A stretch of DNA of 64,000 nucleotides from Longimicrobium sp. (lineage in GTDB: Bacteria > Gemmatimonadota > Gemmatimonadetes > Longimicrobiales > Longimicrobiaceae). Below, one piece after another: positions 56,775-64,000 of the stretch; position 1 is the stretch's first letter; each line of letters starts with the position of its first letter. The stretch is taken from positions 44,930 to 108,929 of the forward strand of contig DASUYB010000026.1 of NCBI GenBank assembly GCA_036377595.1, written 5' to 3'. The notes under the pieces are model-generated. The model worked only from the letters and a program-made list of their open reading frames with translations. It made no database searches and was not told the origin of the DNA. The position numbers and the translations under genes are program-made.

Positions 56775-58478
56775 ATGGCGAGGCGCATTCTCAGTCATCA
56801 GCCCTTTCGCCCCTTCGAGAAGGGCGAGCGCCGCTACGACGTGGCGGTGATCGGCGGCGGCATCTCGGGCGTGTACACGGCGTGGCGGCTGAAGGAGAGC
56901 GATCCGGAGCTGAAGGTGGCCGTGTTCGAATACGGCAACCGCATCGGCGGGCGCCTGTACAGCTACCCGATGCCGGGGATGCCGCACATCAAGGCCGAGC
57001 TGGGCGGGATGCGCTGGCTGCTGTCGCACAAGATCGTGGTGGGGCTGATCGACCACCTGAAGCTGGCCACGCGCGAGTTCCCGATGGGGAAGGACGGCGG
57101 CGCCAACAACCTGATGTACCTGCGCCGCCGCCAGCTGCGGGTGAAGGAGCTGAACGACCCGGACAAGGTTCCCTACCTGATGAACCCCGACGAGCAGGGG
57201 ATGAACCCCGACCAGCTGCAGGCCTGGGTGATGAACTCGCTGCTCCCCTTCAACAGCGAGCTGAGCGCCGAGGACTGGTGGACGGTGCCCGTGCTGAACG
57301 GCACGCCGCTGTACCAGCTCGGCTTCTGGAACCTGCTCTACAAGGTGCTGAGCAGCGAGGCGTACCAGTACATGAACGACGCCAGCGGCTACTACACCAA
57401 CGTGGCCAACTCCACGGCGCCGCTCTCCCTTCCCATCACCGAGTACGACCCCAACAACAAGTACTACACGCTCGACGAGGGATACGAGGAGCTGCCGCGG
57501 GTCGTGGCCGAGCGCTTCCGCCAGCTGGGCGGCGAGATCCACATGAACCACCGGCTCGATTCGTTCGGCCGGCGCCCCTCCGATGGGCTGTACGCCCTCT
57601 GCTTCGCCCGCACCGAGACCGACGCCGCGGGGCGCACCCGCGACGTGGCGCGCCCCGACGCCTTCTCCGACGATCCCGACGCGGAGGCGGCGGACGCGGC
57701 GGAGGAGCACGAGACGCACATCGACGCCGACCGCGTGGTGCTGGCGCTGCCGCGGCGGTCGATCGAGCTGATCCGCTGGAACCGGCTGGAGCGCGACGCG
57801 GCACTCCGGCACGACCTGGAGGCGGTGATCAGCCAGGCGGCGTTCAAGATGTTCCTGGGCTATCCCTATCCCTGGTGGCGCTCGCTGGGGCTCGACGCGG
57901 GGCGGACCATCACCGACATGCCCATCCGCCAGACGTACTACTTCCAGACCGAGAGCGAGATGCCGGAGGGAGACCCGGAGAACCACAACTCGCTGCTGAT
58001 GGTCAGCTACAACGACCTGGGAAGCGTGCCGTTCTGGAAGGCGCTGGAGGCCGGCGAGCCCTTCGAGGGCACGCCGGGGAGCCCGGCGAACGCCTTCGTG
58101 CAGGGCAACGCCGTCCCCGAGCACCGCTTCCAGATCAGCCGCGACATGGTGGAGGCCGCGCAGGAGCAGGTGCGCGAGGTGCACGGCCTGAAGTTCGTCC
58201 CCGAGCCGTACACCGCCGTCTACCACGACTGGAGCGAGGACCCCTACGGCGCCGGGTGGCACGCCTGGAAGGCGGGGGAGAAGTTCTGGGAGATCATGCC
58301 GCGGATGCGCGGGATCGAGGGCGAGAAGGTGCACGTCTGCGGCGAGGCGTACTCCATCGGCCAGGGGTGGGTCGAGGGCGCGCTGCAGACCGCCGAGCTG
58401 ATGCTGAAGGAGCACTTCGGGCTGGGCCGCCCGTCGTTCATCCCCAGGGAGTACTACGACAAGGAGATGGGGCCGTGA
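56775..58478 (+). CDS. Flavin-dependent amine/amino acid oxidase family protein
   Basis: A 567-aa FAD enzyme. The Rossmann motif DVAVIGGGISGVYTAWRLKE (about 22-41) and GNRIGGRLYSYPMPG are followed by GGMRWLL, then a substrate domain and the C-terminal FAD motif VHVCGEAYSIGQGWVEGALQ. Relatives oxidise L-amino acids or amines to imines with H2O2 production. It is the first gene of a two-gene operon with an alpha-keto acid decarboxylase (GTGA overlap), so L-amino acid deamination to a 2-oxoacid is the best-supported role. Confidence 0.85.
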   Translation: MARRILSHQPFRPFEKGERRYDVAVIGGGISGVYTAWRLKESDPELKVAVFEYGNRIGGRLYSYPMPGMPHIKAELGGMRWLLSHKIVVGLIDHLKLATREFPMGKDGGANNLMYLRRRQLRVKELNDPDKVPYLMNPDEQGMNPDQLQAWVMNSLLPFNSELSAEDWWTVPVLNGTPLYQLGFWNLLYKVLSSEAYQYMNDASGYYTNVANSTAPLSLPITEYDPNNKYYTLDEGYEELPRVVAERFRQLGGEIHMNHRLDSFGRRPSDGLYALCFARTETDAAGRTRDVARPDAFSDDPDAEAADAAEEHETHIDADRVVLALPRRSIELIRWNRLERDAALRHDLEAVISQAAFKMFLGYPYPWWRSLGLDAGRTITDMPIRQTYYFQTESEMPEGDPENHNSLLMVSYNDLGSVPFWKALEAGEPFEGTPGSPANAFVQGNAVPEHRFQISRDMVEAAQEQVREVHGLKFVPEPYTAVYHDWSEDPYGAGWHAWKAGEKFWEIMPRMRGIEGEKVHVCGEAYSIGQGWVEGALQTAELMLKEHFGLGRPSFIPREYYDKEMGP

Positions 58479-60196
58479 GCGCCGCGACCACCACCGGCGG
58501 GTGCACCGTCGCCCGCTACCTGGCGCTGCGGCTGGCCGAGGTCGGCGCGGGGCACATCTTCGCCGTGCCGGGCGACTACGCCGGCGCCTTCCTGAGCACC
58601 ATCGACAACGACGCGTCGATCGGCGTGACGCGCGTGGGCACCTGCAACGAGCTGGAGGCCGGCTACGCGGCCGACGCCTACGCGCGGCAGCGCGGCGCCG
58701 GCGCGGCGTGCGTCACCTTCGGCGTGGGCACCTTCAGCATCCTCAACGCGCTGGCCGGTTCGTACGTCGAGCAGGTGCCGGTGGTGCTCGTCAACGGCTC
58801 GCCCGCGTCGCAGTCGCGGACCACGGAGCGGCGCGAGGGCGTCCTCTTCCACCACTCCACCGGCACCCTCAGCGCAGACGAAGAGTCGGTGCGGAACGTG
58901 ACCGTCGCGCGCGAGGTGGTGCGCGACCCGCTCACCGCGCCGGGGCAGATCGACCGCGCGCTGACGGCGATGCTGACGTGGAAGCGCCCCGTCTACATCG
59001 AGGTCTACGCCAACGTCTGGTCGCTCCCCTGCGCCGGGCCGGCCGGGAAGCTCGAGGCGGGCCCGCTCCCCACGCTGCAGGCCTCGCTCGACGCGGCGCT
59101 CGACGCCACGCTCGAGCACCTGTGGAAGGCCGAGCTGCCAGTGATCTGGGCGGGGCACGAGGTGCACCGCTTCGGGCTGCAGGACCTCCTCCTCGAGATC
59201 GTCCGCGAGACCGGCTTCCCCTTCGCCACCGACCTGCTGGGGAAGGGGCTGGTCCCCGAGAACACGCCGGGATTCGTGGGATGCTACGACGGCGCCTCGG
59301 CCAGCGAGAAGACCAAGCGCTTCGTGGAGAAGGCCGACTGGCTCCTCGGCCTGGGCAACCTGGTCACCGACGACTTCCTGCAGCTGGTGAAGGACAGCTA
59401 CGGGACGATGTCGCTGGCGTGGAACAACTCCGTGCGCGTGGGCACCGCCGTGTGGGACTGCGCCCCCCTGCGCGACTTCATGGAAGGGCTCCTCCGCCGC
59501 CTGCGCGAGCGGAAGTACGGCGCCCCCGCCGATGCCGCGCCCGCGCTGGCCGCCGCCGGCGCGCCGTTGCTGATGGCCATGGCCGCGTCCGACGCGGCGG
59601 AGGCGGAGGACCCGCAGGTGACCTACGACCGCTTCTTCGCGCGGATGGAAAGCTGGGTCGACGAGGGGATGGTGCTGATGGCCGACACCAGCATCGTGCT
59701 CTACTCCGCGGCCGAGCTCCCCGTGAACCGGGCCGGCGGCTTCATCGCGCAGGCGGCGTGGAACTCGATCGGCTACACCACCGGCGCCTGCCTGGGCGTG
59801 GGCTTCGCGGAGGGCGACCGGCGCGCGGTGGTGTTCACCGGCGACGGCGGGTTCCAGATGGTGGCCCAGGCGCTCTCCGACGTGGTGCGCGCGAAGCACG
59901 GCGCCATCGTGTTCGTGTTCGACAACGCGCTGTACGGGATCGAGCAGGCGTTCGTGAACTACCGGTACTTCACCGAGGGCCAGCCCGCCGAGGCCTTCGA
60001 CTTCCTGCACGCGTGGGACTACGCGCGCCTGGTGGACGTCTTCCGCGGCGGCTGGAGCGCCACCGTCACCACCATGGGCGAGCTGGAGGACGCGCTCGAG
60101 AAGGCGCGCGACAACGCCGGCTCGCTTTCCCTCATTACCCTGCGCATCCCGCAGAACGACATCACCCGCCAGATGCTGGAGCAGGCCGGCGCCTGA
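58475..60196 (+). CDS. Thiamine-diphosphate-dependent alpha-keto acid decarboxylase
   Basis: A 573-aa enzyme of the pyruvate/indolepyruvate decarboxylase group. It starts at GTG 58475, overlapping the oxidase stop. The catalytic Glu59 is in TCNELEAGYAADAYAR, the H-H pair in VLFHHSTGTLS, and the ThDP-binding motif FTGDGGFQMVAQALS at about 455 with VFDNALYGIEQ. It decarboxylates a 2-oxoacid to an aldehyde. With the upstream oxidase it would convert an amino acid to an aldehyde in two steps. A strong terminator follows. Confidence 0.87.
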   Translation: MSAATTTGGCTVARYLALRLAEVGAGHIFAVPGDYAGAFLSTIDNDASIGVTRVGTCNELEAGYAADAYARQRGAGAACVTFGVGTFSILNALAGSYVEQVPVVLVNGSPASQSRTTERREGVLFHHSTGTLSADEESVRNVTVAREVVRDPLTAPGQIDRALTAMLTWKRPVYIEVYANVWSLPCAGPAGKLEAGPLPTLQASLDAALDATLEHLWKAELPVIWAGHEVHRFGLQDLLLEIVRETGFPFATDLLGKGLVPENTPGFVGCYDGASASEKTKRFVEKADWLLGLGNLVTDDFLQLVKDSYGTMSLAWNNSVRVGTAVWDCAPLRDFMEGLLRRLRERKYGAPADAAPALAAAGAPLLMAMAASDAAEAEDPQVTYDRFFARMESWVDEGMVLMADTSIVLYSAAELPVNRAGGFIAQAAWNSIGYTTGACLGVGFAEGDRRAVVFTGDGGFQMVAQALSDVVRAKHGAIVFVFDNALYGIEQAFVNYRYFTEGQPAEAFDFLHAWDYARLVDVFRGGWSATVTTMGELEDALEKARDNAGSLSLITLRIPQNDITRQMLEQAGA

Positions 60197-60230
60197 TCTC
60201 CATCGCGGCGGACCGCCCGTAGACCGGGAG

Positions 60231-60270
60231 AAAAAAGAGCGAGGAGCCGCGCGGCTCCTCGCTCTTTTTC
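60231..60270. terminator. Bidirectional rho-independent terminator
   Basis: AAAAAAGAGCGAGGAGCCG and CGGCTCCTCGCTCTTTTT, perfect complements. It lies 35 nt after the decarboxylase stop with an excellent U-tract on the plus strand. Confidence 0.9.
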
Positions 60271-60325
60271 GGGTTCGTCGATCGCGGCACGATCCACGTC
60301 CCCGTGCATCCCAGGAACTGCCTTG

Positions 60326-60396
60326 TCTCACGCGGAGACACGGAGACGCGGGGAACTGCATGAGGTTTCTCCGCGTCTCCGCGGCTCCGCGTGAGG
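60326..60396. repeat. Palindromic 3' element, copy 7
   Basis: TCTCACGCGGAGACACGGAG pairs with the right arm ending CTCCGCGGCTCCGCGTGAG. It lies between the convergent decarboxylase and pilC genes, beyond the terminator at 60231-60270. Confidence 0.9.
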
Positions 60397-60490
60397 ATCA
60401 AGAAGCGTCGTTCACGCAAATTCGAAGAGGGCGCGGGGATCTCTCCCAGCGCCCCCTCTCGACGCGTCTGCCTCGCGATCCGCGCGGGCG

Positions 60491-61690
60491 TCAGTGCACC
60501 GCGTTGATCATGTCGAACATGGGGAGGTACATGGCGACCACGATGCCGCCGATCACCACGCCCATCACCACGATCATGATCGGCTCGAGGATCGAGGTCA
60601 GCGCGCTCACCGCCGCGTCCACCTCGTCGTCGTAGAAGTCGGCGATCTTGGTCAGCATCTCGTCGAGGCCGCCGGTCTGCTCGCCCACGTTGATCATCTG
60701 CACCACCATCGGCGGGAACACGCCGCTCTCCTTCAGCGGCTCGGAGATGGTGGCACCCGCCGAGATGCTGGCGCGGCTCTTCATCACCGCGTCGTGCACC
60801 ACGCGGTTGCCCGCCGTGCGCGCGGTGATCTGCAGCCCGTCGAGGATCGACACGCCGGAGGAGACCAGCGTGCCCAGCGTGCGGGTGAAGCGCGACACCG
60901 CGCTCTTGCGCAGCAGGTTGCCGAGGACGGGGAAGCGCAGCATCAGCCGGTCGAGCTGCAGCTTGCCGTTGTCGGTCTTGTAGTACTGCCGGATCCCGAA
61001 CACCACCGCGATCCAGAAGAGCACCACCAGCCACATGTAGTGCTGCAGGAAGTTGCTGAGCGCCAGCACCACCCGCGTGGGCGCCGGCAGCTGCAGCCCC
61101 GCGCCGGTGAACATCCCCGCGAACACCGGCACCACCTTCCACAGCAGGATGGTGGTGCAGAGGATCACCACGATCAGCATCACCAGGGGGTACACCATGG
61201 CGCCCTTGATCTTGCGCGCCAGGGCGTCGTTCTTCTCCAGGAACACCGCCAGGCGCATCAGGATCACGTCCAGGATGCCGCCCGCCTCGCCGGCCGCCAC
61301 CATGTTCACGTACAGCTCGGTGAACACCTTGGGGTGGCGCCGCAGCGCGTCGGCCAGCGTCTGCCCGGACTGGATGTCCTGCAGCACCTGGGCGATGATC
61401 TTCTTGAAGTTCTTGTTCTCCGTCTGCTCGGCCAGGATCGTCAGGCTCTGCACCAGCGGCAGGCCGGAGTTGATCATGGTGGAGAACTGGCGGGTGAAGA
61501 TCACGACCTCGCGGGTCTTGATCCCCGTGCCGATCTGGAAGCTGATCTCCCGCGCCTTGGTGTTGACGGAGATCGGCCGCATGCGCTGGCGCACCAGCCA
61601 CCCCACCACCTCCTCGCGGGTGGGGAGCTCGATCTCGCCGCTCTGGATCTCGCCGTTCAGGGCGCGGGCGCTGTACGCGAACGTGGGCAT
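60491..61690 (-). CDS. pilC: Type IV pilus / type II secretion inner-membrane platform protein
   Basis: A 399-aa protein with two GspF domains: the first (about 70-190; FTRQFSTMINSGLPLVQSLT, AGEAGGILDVILMRLAVFLE) and the second (about 270-390; FTRTLGTLVSSGVSILDGLQ, VGEQTGGLDEMLTKIADFYD), with TM helices at about 170, 220 and 375 (IMIVVMGVVIGGIVVAMYLP). It forms the platform on which the PilB and PilT motors turn. The operon order pilB-pilT-pilC supports this. Confidence 0.93.
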   Translation of the reverse strand: MPTFAYSARALNGEIQSGEIELPTREEVVGWLVRQRMRPISVNTKAREISFQIGTGIKTREVVIFTRQFSTMINSGLPLVQSLTILAEQTENKNFKKIIAQVLQDIQSGQTLADALRRHPKVFTELYVNMVAAGEAGGILDVILMRLAVFLEKNDALARKIKGAMVYPLVMLIVVILCTTILLWKVVPVFAGMFTGAGLQLPAPTRVVLALSNFLQHYMWLVVLFWIAVVFGIRQYYKTDNGKLQLDRLMLRFPVLGNLLRKSAVSRFTRTLGTLVSSGVSILDGLQITARTAGNRVVHDAVMKSRASISAGATISEPLKESGVFPPMVVQMINVGEQTGGLDEMLTKIADFYDDEVDAAVSALTSILEPIMIVVMGVVIGGIVVAMYLPMFDMINAVH

Positions 61691-61844
61691 CGTTACCCCA
61701 GGGAACAGGGGACAGGGCACAGGGGACAGCGGGCGAGCCCATCACCCGCGTCCCATTCCGTCACCGCCGGGCGGAGATCCCTCCCCGCCGGGCGAACCAT
61801 CACCGCGATCTCAAACGCACTTCCGCACTTTCGCACTTTCGCAC

Positions 61845-62963
61845 TCAGGCGGGCACCGGCTCGCCCACCATCTGCAGGAACTCGTTGGGATCGCTGGAGC
61901 GCTTGAGCGCCTCCTCCAGCGCCACCTCGCGCTGCAGGTACAGCTCCTTCAGCGAGTCGTTCAGCGTCTGCATCCCGTGCTTCTTGCCGGCCTGCATGAT
62001 CGAGTAGATCTGGTGCACCTTGTCGTCGCGGATGCAGGCGCGGATGGCGGGTGTGCACACCATCACCTCGGCCGCCATGGCCCGGCCGCGGCCGCGCGCC
62101 TTGGGAAGCAGCTGCTGCGTGACCACGCCCTCCAGCACGAACGCCAGCTGCGCGCGGATCTGCGGCTGCTGGTGCGCGGGGAACACGTCGATCACGCGGT
62201 TGATGGTCTCGGCCGCGCTGTTGGTGTGCAGCGTGGCCAGGCAGAGGTGGCCGGTCTCGGCGATGGTGAGCGCGGCCGAGACGGTCTCCAGGTCGCGCAT
62301 CTCGCCCACCAGGATCACGTCGGGGTCCTGCCGCAGCGCGTACTTCAGCGCCCGCGCGAAGCTCTGCGTGTCGCTTCCCACCTCGCGCTGGTTGACCATG
62401 CACCCCTGGTGGCGGTGGATGAACTCGATCGGGTCCTCGATGGTGAGGATGTGGCCGCGCCGCTCCTTGTTGATCTTGTCGATGATCGCCGCGAGGGTCG
62501 TCGACTTCCCCGAGCCGGTGGGGCCGGTGACCAGGATCAGGCCGCGCGGCTTCTCGGCGAACTTCTGGATCACCGCCGGCAGGCGCAGCTCCTCGAACGT
62601 CTGGATCTTGAAGGGGATCTGCCGGATCGCGAGGGCGACGCAGCCGCGCTGGCGGTACACGTTGCCGCGGAAGCGCGCCAGGTTCTGGATGCCGAACGAG
62701 AAGTCCAGCTCGTCCTCGGTCTCGAAGCGCTTCTTCTGGTTCTCGGTGAGGATCGAGTAGGTCAGCTGCAGCGTGTCCTTGGGGGTGAGGACGTAGTCGG
62801 TCACGCTGTCGGTGATGTGCCCGTCCACGCGCACCTTGGGGCGCTCGCCGGCGGTGATGTGCAGGTCGCTGGCGCCGCGCTCGATCATCTCCTCCAGGAG
62901 CGAGCGCAGGTTCAGCGTCCGGGTCGCCTCGCGGGCGGTGGGGGCTTCGGCGGCGATGGTCAT
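61845..62963 (-). CDS. pilT: Type IV pilus retraction ATPase
   Basis: A 372-aa ATPase. The N-terminal domain has LLEEMIERGASDLHITAGER. Walker A is GPTGSGKST (147-155), the Asp box HILTIEDPIEF near 173, Walker B PDVILVGEMRD near 214 and the His box LATLHTNSA near 236. The C-terminal part has GKKHGMQTLNDSLKELYLQR. It powers pilus retraction and twitching motility. It lies between pilB and pilC. Confidence 0.95.
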   Translation of the reverse strand: MTIAAEAPTAREATRTLNLRSLLEEMIERGASDLHITAGERPKVRVDGHITDSVTDYVLTPKDTLQLTYSILTENQKKRFETEDELDFSFGIQNLARFRGNVYRQRGCVALAIRQIPFKIQTFEELRLPAVIQKFAEKPRGLILVTGPTGSGKSTTLAAIIDKINKERRGHILTIEDPIEFIHRHQGCMVNQREVGSDTQSFARALKYALRQDPDVILVGEMRDLETVSAALTIAETGHLCLATLHTNSAAETINRVIDVFPAHQQPQIRAQLAFVLEGVVTQQLLPKARGRGRAMAAEVMVCTPAIRACIRDDKVHQIYSIMQAGKKHGMQTLNDSLKELYLQREVALEEALKRSSDPNEFLQMVGEPVPA

Positions 62964-63018
62964 TCGTCAGGTCCTGCGGTTCAAGCGGAAACGGAGAAAC
63001 GGTGGAGCGGCGGCCCGG

Positions 63019-64000
<982 letters not shown>

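Noticed and set aside
3141..60396. CRISPR-like arrays from repeated GGAGACGC/CAGAGG units
   Set aside because: Units are contiguous within one hairpin arm with no spacers; each locus is a single palindrome.

Overview
The window is very GC-rich and densely coded on both strands. It has no rRNA, tRNA, CRISPR array, prophage or insertion sequence that I can see. A TonB-dependent receptor, several lipoprotein signal peptides, a BNR-repeat exoprotein, type IV pilus genes and many small peptides with a shared lanthipeptide-type leader suggest a free-living Gram-negative soil bacterium. My best guess is a Longimicrobium-like member of Gemmatimonadota. That placement is inference from gene style, not from a marker gene.

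Layout. 0-5 kb: secreted Cys-rich peptide, lipoprotein, VOC protein, DUF4015-type glycoside hydrolase-like lipoprotein, SnoaL-like protein and five RiPP precursors. 5-14 kb: M1 metallopeptidase, lysA, TonB receptor, DUF2254-like membrane protein and a phosphoesterase. 14-24 kb: Cys-rich secreted protein, SRPBCC-like protein, a radical SAM DNA-repair-type protein with a small coupled gene, sterol desaturase, PNPOx-fold protein and a 1,064-aa BNR-repeat protein. 24-29.4 kb: three RiPP precursors, a secreted nuclease, a GMC oxidoreductase, and an HTH gene followed by three small DUF2589-like genes. 29.4-34.1 kb: a 2-oxoacid:ferredoxin oxidoreductase operon with a GltD-type flavoprotein. 34-39 kb: toxin-antitoxin pair, a membrane regulator joining a BTAD-type DNA-binding end to three Nbr1-like Ig domains, and a Schlafen/AlbA ATP-binding protein. 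39-49 kb: beta-lactamase-fold hydrolase, L,D-transpeptidase, RiPP precursor, RsbQ-like hydrolase coupled to a PAS histidine kinase, luciferase-like monooxygenase, two RiPP precursors and DctA. 49-60 kb: MFS exporter, sigma factor with a membrane partner, two GNATs with a small upstream gene, OsmC protein, GH3 remnant, DinB lipoprotein, and an amine oxidase/alpha-keto acid decarboxylase operon. 60-64 kb: pilC, pilT and the 3' part of pilB.

Three themes stand out. First, eleven RiPP precursors with a conserved LxLDxLxVxSF leader lie in five places without any recognisable maturation enzyme, so modification would have to occur in trans. Second, long perfect palindromes lie just after stop codons; two of them carry the same central core in opposite orientation. 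Third, other dispersed palindromic repeats fill many intergenic gaps. Several operons show stop/start overlaps (radical SAM, Kor, RsbQ-kinase, amine oxidase-decarboxylase, GNAT pair), which supports functional pairing.
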